This document shows, in pieces, positions 24,268-33,180 of a DNA stretch of 64,000 bases (the first letter of the stretch is position 1; every line of letters starts with the position of its first letter). Made by a program: the position numbers and the translations under genes. The notes beneath the pieces were generated by a model. It saw nothing but the letters and a program-made list of their open reading frames with translations. It had not been told where the DNA came from and ran no database searches. The stretch lies in NCBI RefSeq assembly GCF_000151315.2, contig NW_011887294.1:1340601-1404600 (forward strand), given 5' to 3'. Source of the stretch: Capsaspora owczarzaki ATCC 30864 (taxonomy: Eukaryota; Opisthokonta; Filasterea).

Positions 24268-26102
24268 TCAGCGACGCAGAACAAAGGCAAGAACAAATAA
24301 AATCACAACCAACACAGCGACAGCGATAATCCAAGTTGGCGTGCCGGCCTCGTGAGACTGGGTGCCATGAACAGGTGCGGAAGTATGGGATTCATCACGA
24401 CTAGCGTGGGCGGCGGCAGCGGCTGGAGCCTTGTGCTGGCGGGCTCTTCGGCGCATATTGGCGCGCTCAGAGGAGCTCAGCTGTTTGCGGGGTTTATCGG
24501 ACTGGTCATCGTCATGATCATCGCTGTCATTCTGCTCCTCTCCCGCGCTCGGTTGCGCTGGCGCTGCGTCAATTTCCAATCCGCCATTCGCGAGCAAATA
24601 CTCAACGACGGCAGAGTGTCCGTTTTCCTGTGACGACGCCAAGTATGAGAGTGAGAATAATACAACTCGGAGAGAAAAACAAAACAAAACAAAACAAAAC
24701 AAAACAAAACCAAACAACGCAAAACCAAACAAAACAAAACAAAACAAAACAAACCAACCAAACAAAACGACAATGCGAAAGCGATTACTTTGGCATTTGC
24801 AACGGCAGACGCGCCGTTTTGGTCGAGTTGGTTGACGTTCTTTGACCGCGCCACAAACATCTGCACTTGCTTCAAGTTGCCGTTCGCGGCGGCAATATTG
24901 CTTCAAGTTGCCGTTCGCGGCGGCAATATGCAGAACTGTGTCTCCATTGTGGTTGCGAACTCTTTGATGCCACGCGTTGTCGTCGGCCAAACACTGACCA
25001 TCAACTGGGCTTGCAAGCTTCTCGGTCAGAACCTCGACCGCATCCAAGTGCCCTTTCGACATGGCAAAATGCAGCGGCGTGTTGCCTTTCTTGTCAATGG
25101 CGCTGACATTGGCGCCACGCTGGACAAGCACTGGCAGTAGCTCCACCAGGTTCTCAGCAGCTGAACGCCCCCCCCCCAAGAAAAAAAAACACAAAGAGCG
25201 AGCGACAGATGAGCGAACATGAAAACACAGCAACAGGGAGAGACACGTTCGTCAACGCACCGGCGTCATGGAGCGGTTGCATGCCAGTGGTTGTGGCCAA
25301 ATCCACCCGCGCGCCACGCTCAATCAGTGACTTGGCAACGTCAGATTGGGACAAACGCAGAGCCCAGTGCAGGGCAGTGCAGCCCTGGTTGTCGGCGGCA
25401 TCGAGGTTTAGTTTCCCCGGCGCGCTGAGCAAGAACTGGACAATGTCTGTGCATGGATTGTTCAGTGTCATCGATGCCAAACCTTCCTGGAAATGCTCGA
25501 CCAAATCAATCAATAGACGATTTGTGAACGTAGAGACTTTGTACCTTCAGCACTGCTGCAAATGGCAGCAATCAGCGGAGTTGACTTGGTTCCATCAGCA
25601 GTGGAAGTCGGAACTTTGAACTCCTTCACCAGCATTTCAACTGCAATCCGGTTCCCCCCCCCCCCAAAAAAAAACACCCCAAATAAACAATAAATAACAA
25701 ACCCATACAAGAACGAGACAGGAAATTGTGCCTGGTTGGCGACAGACAGACAGACTTGTTCGTTTTTGACAGTTCGAGAGACCGGAGTGCTGTACTCACC
25801 AAGCTCGAGCTCGCCGCGTTCAATGCACACAATCAGCGCCGTCAACCCAAGCGCAGGGCACAACGCAAAGCGCGTTGGCGTGTCGAGTCAGCTCGTTCAG
25901 TCAGTCAGTCAGTCCGTTCGTGAGCTTCTGACATGGAGAGCGTCGCGCTTACCTGGCCGCGGGGCGACACGCTGTTGAGGATGGCTGTCACACGATCTCG
26001 ACCAACACGCTCAGTGAGCTCGGTCAGCAGCTCTGTGAAGCTGTCGGTGTCCCGATCGAGCGCACGCATGAGCGCTTGGTGAATGCTCGCGTCGCTGCTC
26101 AT
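24268..26102 (-). CDS. Ankyrin-repeat tail-anchored membrane protein
   Basis: Unrecognised ankyrin protein. Likely exons are 25953-26102, about 25800-25890, 25545-25640, 25261-25482, 24789-25160 and 24268-24627. Ankyrin signatures include GLTALIVCIERGELELVEML, NQGCTALHWALRLSQSDVAK, KKGNTPLHFAMSKGHLDAV and NGDTVLHIAAANGNLKQ. The C-terminus is a single hydrophobic helix (TWIIAVAVLVVILFVLAFVL) followed by Arg-Arg and the stop, so it is probably tail-anchored with the repeats in the cytosol. Two problems are visible. The fifth exon contains a perfect 31-bp tandem duplication (24867-24929) that breaks the frame; with one copy the frame runs on into VQMFVARSKNVNQLDQNGAS. The join of exons 1 and 2 also does not close in phase. 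Confidence 0.68.
24867..24929. repeat. 31-bp tandem duplication inside an ankyrin exon
   Basis: Two adjacent perfect copies of a 31-bp unit (each contains CTTCAAGTTGCCGTTCGCGG). The unit length is not a multiple of three, so the second copy shifts the ankyrin reading frame. Confidence 0.95.
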
Positions 26103-26256
26103 GGACCAACACCAAAATCAACTTGGACAAAAGCAAACGACTGAATTGGATGAATGCGGAAGTGTCGTTTACTGAAAATACAGCGAAGAATTAGAGGGGG
26201 GGGGGGAAGCCCAAGTAGGGCTCTGCGGTCGCGGAAACCCCCAAAACAACAGCAGC

Positions 26257-26928
26257 TCACGGAACAAAGGTCTGGTTGAATGCGCCCTGCTGGAATGAGG
26301 TCAGACGGACTCGACAAATCGGGCAGTTGTCGTGGCGCTGGATCATCACTTGAGCACACGCAATACAGACACATGCGTGGCATCAATTTGGCATTGGTCG
26401 GGGCGTCGCAACAGATCAAGCATTCACGCTCGATAGCGTCGTCCTCGTTTACTTCAGCTTCTTCCCCCGACAATCGTCTCAGGATCTCGCCGAACGACGG
26501 TCGATCAACTCGTGCTTGCTCGATGCAATCAACGTCGGGATGATCAAAGCCAAGGAAGCATCGAATCTGCCGGGAAATGGTTGCGTTGAACTGAACAGAA
26601 ACTATTTCATTTGTCGTTGTTTCCTCCGCGGACGAGCATCGATCGAATCAGTGGATATGAAGTGACGAGTGGCGTTATTGGCCAGCTCAGGTCTCTGCAA
26701 ATCACCTCGACACGCGCTGATGACCACAAAATGCTCTGACTCTGTTGCTGCACGAAATCCTTCCATCATAAAACCGGATTCTGTCCCGCCCGCCCACCTG
26801 AACAAATTGTGGTTTTTCCATTCCTTTCTCACGACACCGAGGACTGCTTCCACCATCGGGATTGATGCCTTGGCCAGCGGTGGAAACGAGCGAGCTAGCG
26901 AGACTTGCCGGGCCCCGCAGCATCCCAC
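26257..26928 (-). CDS. RING-finger protein, frame interrupted within the RING
   Basis: Possible E3 ubiquitin ligase with a C-terminal RING. One frame encodes FGEILRRLSGEEAEV then ECLICCDAPTNAKL, the first Cys pair. The second half, CHACVCIACAQVMIQRHDNC followed by PICRVRL, lies in another frame and runs to the stop at 26257. The break is near 26375-26385 and no intron fits there. A residue normally found between the third Cys and the His also seems to be missing, so a small deletion is likely. An upstream open region (from about 26928, WKNHNLFRWAGGTESGFMME and FVVISACRGDLQRPELANN) probably belongs to the gene, but the join at about 26590 is not resolved. The stop lies 155 bp before the ankyrin gene start, and a GTGAGC donor overlaps the stop, so a longer transcript is possible. 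Confidence 0.5.
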
Positions 26929-27687
26929 ACATGGACACTCACGAGGCGGAAAAAAAAAAAAAAAAAAAAATCAATAGGATTAGGATCATGAGTGCTGATG
27001 TCGCCTGACGAGTTCTACCTCGCTCGAGGCCAAGGCCAACAAGGCCAAGACCCGGTTTTTCGATCGATTCAAAGATCTTGTTTTGGCGAACGAATCATAT
27101 CCTCACGATTCGAGTCTCGCACTTTCCACGGATGGACCGCTTCCGAGGGGACTGCAATCCAACGAGCAGAAAAGACACAAGAGGTCATCAATAGCAAATT
27201 GCTGACTCAAAAGCAACAGGGCGATCCAGCATCATAGCGCAGCGGGACAGTGAGACACACACAATTCTGATGACCCAACGCACGTGGAGAGCAGGAACAA
27301 GATGAATCAAAACAAACACTCCTCGCTCAGACGACTCATCCTCTTCAAATCCCTTCCTCGTTCACGCTCTCGCTCGACCTCCTACGCTGCCGTCTTGGCT
27401 GTGTCTTTCTGGTTCCTTGACCTGGCTCACGTCAACACAAGGGAAGCCAAAGCAAAGCAAAGCAAACAAAAACAAAAGCAGAATGAAGAACCAAATGAAA
27501 AAAAAAAAAAAAACGGGTTTTTGGATTTTCCGGTTTTTTTGTTTTGAACTTGATTTGCCGTCCTAAAAAGGCGCAATCCGAACAAAGCAAAAGCTCACTC
27601 CTCTCTTTCAGCCGCAATCATACGTCCCTCACTCTTTCCCCGCGCTCAACCCTTTCCGCTTTCCCATCCCCATTGCACCCGGGCACC
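26929..27687. promoter_or_regulatory. Divergent intergenic region upstream of the ATPase
   Basis: About 760 bp between the RING gene and the P-type ATPase. It contains A-runs at 26950-26970 and 27498-27514 and a CT-rich stretch just before the ATPase ATG. No gene is supported. Confidence 0.45.
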
Positions 27688-30600
27688 ATGGATCCAGACG
27701 ATATCCCCGATACAACGCCGTCGGCGCACGATCGCGCCCTAAAACCGGCCACGCCTCCAGCCGCCGCCGCCGCCGCAACTGCTGCTCGCCTTGCTGGCCC
27801 CTCTTCTCCTGCTCCTGTTGCTCGCACCGAAGCCAATCCCAGTGGTCTGGATCACGGCTACGACGGCGACGATGACGATGACGACTTTTTCTCCTTGTCC
27901 CGAACGAGCTCGTACGCCCACGCTCAAACCGCCGCCGCCGCCGACGACGACGGCGCTGGCGTTGGTGTTGGCCTGCACCATGCCCCCATGCTGCTTCCCG
28001 ACCCCAACGTTGCTGTGCTCTTCCACACCCGCTCCGACCGTGTCACCGAGGTCATCGAGGCCGAACGCAAGTTCCACAACCGGATTGCTTCCGCCGACAC
28101 GCTCGTGCGCATGGACGCTGCCACTGAGATTCACGTTATGGATGAACACGCCCTCCTCATTCAACTCAACACCAGCGCCAGCAGCGGTTTGTCGCCCCAC
28201 GTCGCCGAGAAGCTCTTGTACCTGCACGGCACCAACGCTCTTCGCGTCGTCAAGCCCCCGATCTGGCGCAAGATTGCCAAGTTCTTCTTTGGCGGCTTTG
28301 GCCCGCTTCTCTGGGGCTTTGCCCTGCTCTGCTTTGTTGCCTGGCGCCCTGTCGGCGACCCGCCGGATCCCGTCAACCTCGGTCTGGGTATTGTCTTGTG
28401 CATCATTGGCATTTTGCAGGGCAGCTTTACTGCCTACCAGGAGCACCACTCGGGCCAGGTCATGAGCGCGCTCAGCAGCATTGCCGCCGCTCAGGCCACC
28501 GTCATCCGCGAGGGCCAGACCATGACTGTTCCCGCCACTACCCTCGTTGTTGGTGACATTGTCACCGTGGCCATGGGCGAGCGCATCCCGGCTGATGTTC
28601 GCTGGCTCGAGCTCCACAACCTCAAGATCACGCTTGCCAACCTCACTGGCGAGAGCGAGCCCGTCGCCGCAACCACCCGCTCCACCCACGAAAACTTTAT
28701 GCAATCGCTCAACATGGGCTTCCTTGGCTCTGGCGTCGTCGAAGGCTCTGGCAAGGGCGTTGTCGTGGCCACCGGCAACAACACCGTCATGGGTAAGATT
28801 GCGCTGCTCTCCACCCGCGCTGCCGCGTCTTCCTCGATTGAGCGTGACATTAACTACTTTGTCCTCATGATCTCCGCCTGGGCCGTGGGAACGTCTCTCT
28901 TCATTGCACTGCTCTGGGGCACTTGGCTCCGCGACACGTATCCTGGCTTTATGACGGTTGCTGGTTTGCTCACGACGATGGTTGGCGTGGGTGTCACCTT
29001 CATGCCTGAGGGTCTGCCCATGGCTGTGTGCCTTGCCCTGACGACCACCGCCAAGCGCATGCACAAGAACAACATTCTCGTCCGCGCCCTCGCTGGTGTC
29101 GAGACGCTCGGCTCGGTCGACATTATCTGCTCGGACAAGACAGGCACCCTGACCCAAAACAAAATGCACGTTGGCCGCATTGTCTGCGCCGACCGTGTTG
29201 AAAAGTCCCGCGCCCGTGTGCATCGTCTGCAGCAGTCTGGCAACCGTGGCGTGCTCGAGCTGCTCTGGTCCCTGACGCTCTGCAACAACGCGACCGAGTC
29301 TCTCACGGAGCGCGACGCCTCAGGCCTCTCTGTCATTCGCGGTGACGCCTCCGACACTGCCGTTCTTCGCTACTGCTCCGAGTTTTGCAACGTTGCCGCC
29401 GTCCGCGCGCGCAGCCCCCGTGTTGCCCAGATTGCCTTCAACTCGCGCAACAAGTGGATGCTGTCGATTCATGAGGGCCCTGTCGACGCCATCGACCAGC
29501 TCGCCCGCAGTGACATGGCCAACTCTGCCGCCTGGAGCGCCACGACCAGCGACGCGTCCGCCGCCAAAGCCACCGCCGCCACCGCCGACTCGGCCATCAA
29601 TGGACCCCGCCGCCGTCGCCTCCTCATGAAGGGCGCTGCTGAGCTCATGCTCAAGCGCTGCACCCGCCTCTTGTCGGAAGACGCCCTCGCTGAAGGCTCT
29701 GCCTCTGGTCCGCGATGGGAGCACATTGTGGCGACCGTCGAGCAGCTGGCCAACCAAGGCTACCGCATGATTGCCATCTGCCGCACCGACCTCAACATGA
29801 GCGCCGAGATTTCCGCCGATCCACACCCCGACTCTCTCCCTCTCGATGACCTTTGCTTTGTTGGCATTGTTGGCCTGGTCGACCCGCCCCGCTCGGATGT
29901 CCCGCTGAGCATCAAGCGCTTCCACACTGCCGGCGTCAAGGTCATCATGGTCACTGGCGACCATCCCGGCACGGCCACTGCCATCGCGCGCCAGATTGGC
30001 ATCGTTCGCATGGACAAGGTTGGCACGCTGGCTGACTTTGACGCCAACTGGACAGTCGAGTCGACGCAAGCGCTGCCCTTTGTCGACCCCGACGACGCGG
30101 AGCTTGTGGATGACACGGCAAACTCGCACACCGACCTCTTCCCCGATGAGTCTGCTGCGGACACGGCGCGCAACATGGAGATGAATGCGCTCAGCATTCG
30201 CAGCACTGGCTCGATCTCGGACATTCTGCGGCGCAACGAGGACCATCATCATCGTGATCACGAGAGGCAAAACCATGCCGCAGTGGACGTGTCGACTTTG
30301 TCGGGCCTCGGCGCCATTGCTGTGACTGGCGGCGAGATTCCGCAGATGACCGCCCCACAGTGGGACTTTGTCTTTGCTCACCGCGACATTGTGTTTGCGC
30401 GCACCACCCCCGAGCAAAAGCTGCGCATCGTCAAGGAGTGCCAGTCCCGCGGCCACTGCGTTGCCGTCACTGGCGACGGTGTGAACGACTCGCCCGCGCT
30501 GCGCCAGGCGGACATTGGTGTCTGCATGGGCAGCGGTTCAGAGGTTGCCAAGGAGGCCTCGGACATTGTTTTGCTCGATGATCGCTTCTCGTCCATCCTG

Positions 30601-31389
30601 GTCGCCGTTGAGCACGGTCGCTTGATCTTCCAAAACCTCAAGAAGGTCATTCTCTACCTGATGCCTGCTGGCCAGTGGGCTGAAGTCCTGCCCGTGCTTG
30701 TCAACGTCCTGCTCGGCGTCCCGCTTGCCCTGTCCTCCTTCTTGATGATTGCGATTTGCACCGCCACCGACATGGCACCCGCCCTCTCCCTTGTCGAGGA
30801 GCATGCCGAGCGTGACATTATGCACCAGCCCCCTCGCAATCCCAAGAAGCAGCGCTTTGTCGACTGGCGCCTCATCCTCGACGCCTTCCTCTACAAGGGC
30901 ATGATTATCGGCTTTGGCGCGTTCGTCATGTTCTTCTGGTACATGGACAAGTACGGCGGCTTCTCGGCAGGCGATCTCTTGTTTGCCTTCAACAAGTGGA
31001 CGGACGGCTACCACGGCAAGACGCAGGACGAGCTCAACGAGCTGGTGTTCACTGGCCAATCCATTTACTTTATTGCCGTGGTCGAGATTCAGTTTGGCCA
31101 CTTGTTTGCCACGCGCACGCGCTACCTCTCCTTCTTCCAGCACAACCCCTTCAAGGCTGGCCCCCACCGCAGCTTCCGCCTCATCCGTGCCATGGTCATT
31201 TCGACCATCCTTGCCCTTCTGATGGTCTACCTGCCCTTCCTTCAAGACTACCTCAACACGCGTCCTCCTCCAACCGAGTTTTGGTTTGCTCCCTTCGGCT
31301 TCTCGGCGCTGCTCTTTGGCGTTGACGAGCTCCGCAAGCGCCACGTCGCGCGCAATCCGAAGGGTCTTCTTGCCAAGGTTGCTTGGTAG
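27688..31389 (+). CDS. Type II P-type cation ATPase (Na+/K+-ATPase or ACU-like)
   Basis: Integral membrane cation pump, 1233 aa in one exon. Motifs in order: LTGESEP (actuator loop, about residue 320), PEGL in M4, CSDKTGTLTQN with the phosphorylated Asp near 483, KGAAELML in the nucleotide-binding domain, MVTGDHPGTATAIARQIGIV, and TGDGVNDSPALRQADIGVCM near 929. LYLMPAGQWAEVLPVL is the M5 region and CTATDMAPALSLVEEHAERD the M6 region. The NPKKQRFVDWRLI and Phe-rich C-terminal helices also fit type IIC pumps. Against Na+/K+-ATPase, the second M6 Asp (D808 equivalent) is kept but the first (D804) is replaced by Cys, and the M5 Asn by Gln or a neighbour. It may therefore belong to a distinct alkali-cation branch such as fungal ACU pumps. 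The N-terminus is Ala/Asp-rich. The start is the ATG of MDPDDIPDTT. Lack of introns is unusual here. Confidence 0.86.
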   Translation: MDPDDIPDTTPSAHDRALKPATPPAAAAAATAARLAGPSSPAPVARTEANPSGLDHGYDGDDDDDDFFSLSRTSSYAHAQTAAAADDDGAGVGVGLHHAPMLLPDPNVAVLFHTRSDRVTEVIEAERKFHNRIASADTLVRMDAATEIHVMDEHALLIQLNTSASSGLSPHVAEKLLYLHGTNALRVVKPPIWRKIAKFFFGGFGPLLWGFALLCFVAWRPVGDPPDPVNLGLGIVLCIIGILQGSFTAYQEHHSGQVMSALSSIAAAQATVIREGQTMTVPATTLVVGDIVTVAMGERIPADVRWLELHNLKITLANLTGESEPVAATTRSTHENFMQSLNMGFLGSGVVEGSGKGVVVATGNNTVMGKIALLSTRAAASSSIERDINYFVLMISAWAVGTSLFIALLWGTWLRDTYPGFMTVAGLLTTMVGVGVTFMPEGLPMAVCLALTTTAKRMHKNNILVRALAGVETLGSVDIICSDKTGTLTQNKMHVGRIVCADRVEKSRARVHRLQQSGNRGVLELLWSLTLCNNATESLTERDASGLSVIRGDASDTAVLRYCSEFCNVAAVRARSPRVAQIAFNSRNKWMLSIHEGPVDAIDQLARSDMANSAAWSATTSDASAAKATAATADSAINGPRRRRLLMKGAAELMLKRCTRLLSEDALAEGSASGPRWEHIVATVEQLANQGYRMIAICRTDLNMSAEISADPHPDSLPLDDLCFVGIVGLVDPPRSDVPLSIKRFHTAGVKVIMVTGDHPGTATAIARQIGIVRMDKVGTLADFDANWTVESTQALPFVDPDDAELVDDTANSHTDLFPDESAADTARNMEMNALSIRSTGSISDILRRNEDHHHRDHERQNHAAVDVSTLSGLGAIAVTGGEIPQMTAPQWDFVFAHRDIVFARTTPEQKLRIVKECQSRGHCVAVTGDGVNDSPALRQADIGVCMGSGSEVAKEASDIVLLDDRFSSILVAVEHGRLIFQNLKKVILYLMPAGQWAEVLPVLVNVLLGVPLALSSFLMIAICTATDMAPALSLVEEHAERDIMHQPPRNPKKQRFVDWRLILDAFLYKGMIIGFGAFVMFFWYMDKYGGFSAGDLLFAFNKWTDGYHGKTQDELNELVFTGQSIYFIAVVEIQFGHLFATRTRYLSFFQHNPFKAGPHRSFRLIRAMVISTILALLMVYLPFLQDYLNTRPPPTEFWFAPFGFSALLFGVDELRKRHVARNPKGLLAKVAW

Positions 31390-31586
31390 AGATGTATTTT
31401 TGCCAGGCTTTTTTGTTTGTTTGTTTGTGTTTTTATTCTGTTGTTGTGGCGATGGCTGTTGCGTTTGAGCACCTTGCCGACAGGCGATTGGGTATGAGGT
31501 TGTTTTGCAACCTCGCCTTGTTGTCGGTGCTGCAAGCGAATTGAAAAACTGTGTGCGTCATGTCGGCGATTCCATGCGCTGAAAGG

Positions 31587-31635
<49 letters not shown>

Positions 31636-31927
31636 CGTTGTTGTTGTTGTGAAATCACAGAGCTGTTTGCCACTCTAATTCCAGTCTCACAATTCTTCAT
31701 TCCATTTTACCTGCATGGACAATCTCGGAATTTGAGACACAACTAGTCGTCCATGTGCCGTGTTGGTTCGTATAGCATGTTCGATGCAACAAAATGTCGT
31801 AAAAAACACTTATGATACTGTATCGTGGGCACAACACACCTCGACAAAGAGCAGGGGACAAAATCCAAAGCGCCAGGCAAGCTGACGAAACGCAACAGCC
31901 AACGAAGAAGTGGGAGCCGGGAATCAA
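31390..31927. other. Intergenic, with GTT microsatellite
   Basis: The region lies between the convergent ATPase and KRTCAP2 genes. A GTT run with one GTC interruption occupies 31586-31650. No gene is seen. Confidence 0.6.
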
Positions 31928-33027
31928 TTACGTTCGCGACTGGTAGGTCTTGGTGGCGATGCGTTGCAAATAGTAGACAGCAACGAGCGAAAATGCAATT
32001 CCGGTGGTGATGCAGATGGGATGGATGCTGCCGCCGACAAACGCGGTGATGACCAGAGCCAGGACAACATCGAATCGGCCGGATTGGTACGATGAACCGG
32101 ACAGAATTTGCCTCAAGTTGTTAAGGGCCTGTATTGTCCAGAGCAGTGTGAGAAAGTCAGTCAAAGTCAGCTCAAAACAAAAAACAATGGACGGATTGTT
32201 GAGCTTTTGTCTGTTTGGCAAAGTGTCACAGCCTCCATACCGTGAGGAAGAAGACGAAAAACCACGAGCAGACAAATCCACCGAGAATTGGCAGAGGCTG
32301 GACACCCGCAATCTGCTTCTTGAACATCTGGAGCGCACCGAACGTCAGAACGGACAGTACGAGCGAGAAAACGAACGACGAGCTTGCTTCCGCTGCAACA
32401 CACACACACACACACACACACATACAAGCCAAACAACCAAGGGTTAGACAACAATTAATTCGAGCTATGAGAGCTGTCATTGACACCAATACATGCATGT
32501 ACAGTATACGGTCGTGGATTGAATTTGCCATAGAATCTCATTCAGTTGTCCATGAATGGGTTGATCGCCGTCCCCCCTCCGCCAACCCCACCTCGGCCAA
32601 AAAACCAGCAAGCGTTTTCTGGGCTGACCCGACCGTGTGACGATTGTCAATGCCCCATCTCGACGCTCGCAGTGTATGGAAGTGAGGATGCTCGTCCGAG
32701 ATCTCCAAATCCAAAGACCCATAGGGGGGACAGTCTGAGACTCCAACGCCTGCCCCCATCGCTTCCCGCTTCTCCACCAACACAAGCAACTCCGGCTTGA
32801 CGCGTTGGCCCCGAAGAGAAGAGAAGAGAAGAGCGACCCGGGGAAAGGACTTGGCGCGTTCGGCCCAAACGTACAGAGGCCCTCTTCCGCCTGGATCTCG
32901 CCAAATCTCTCGCTCGCTCCCTCAGTTGGCAAGTTGGCAAGGCAAAGCTGCGTTCATTGCATTCCAAATCCAGAAACGCAGAGCCAGGCAACAAGCAGTT
33001 GGTGCGATCGCAGCCTCCCTTACGCAT
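31928..33027 (-). CDS. KRTCAP2: KRTCAP2-like oligosaccharyltransferase subunit
   Basis: Small ER membrane protein; in animals KRTCAP2 links STT3A-type oligosaccharyltransferase to the translocon. Two exons are clear, 32241-32392 and 31928-32128. They encode SSFVFSLVLSVLTFGALQMF, GGFVCSWFFVFFLT, ALNNLRQILSGSSYQS, VVLALVITAFVGGSIHPICI and AFSLVAVYYLQRIATKTYQS. This is the KRTCAP2 layout of about four hydrophobic segments, including the LNNL and VTT/ITT landmarks. The 5' end is tentative: the phase requires one extra base before 32392, and a 4-bp exon ATGC at 33024-33027 with a GTAAGG donor would give MPEASSS. That model makes about 118 aa and places the start 153 bp from the divergent ARP6 start. 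A CA microsatellite lies in the intron at about 32398-32422. Confidence 0.83.
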
Positions 33028-33180
33028 TGTGATTGAGATTGGAGATTTGGAGATTGGAGATGAAGGACTGACAATCGAATCGATTTCATTGATGCCTTCG
33101 ATCACAAACATCAGCGAAGTGCAAATCCTAAATGAATAGGAATAGGAAGGGATCAGTCCTCTTACAATTCACGCTCACGA
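33028..33180. promoter_or_regulatory. Shared KRTCAP2/ARP6 promoter
   Basis: If the tentative KRTCAP2 first exon is right, this 153-bp interval is the only sequence between two divergent start codons. It contains a short repeated GGAGATT segment near 33040-33060. No specific factor site can be named. Confidence 0.35.

Noticed and set aside
27739-30456. Long minus-strand open frames opposite the ATPase
   Set aside because: They overlap a well-supported gene; high GC at third codon positions creates such shadows.
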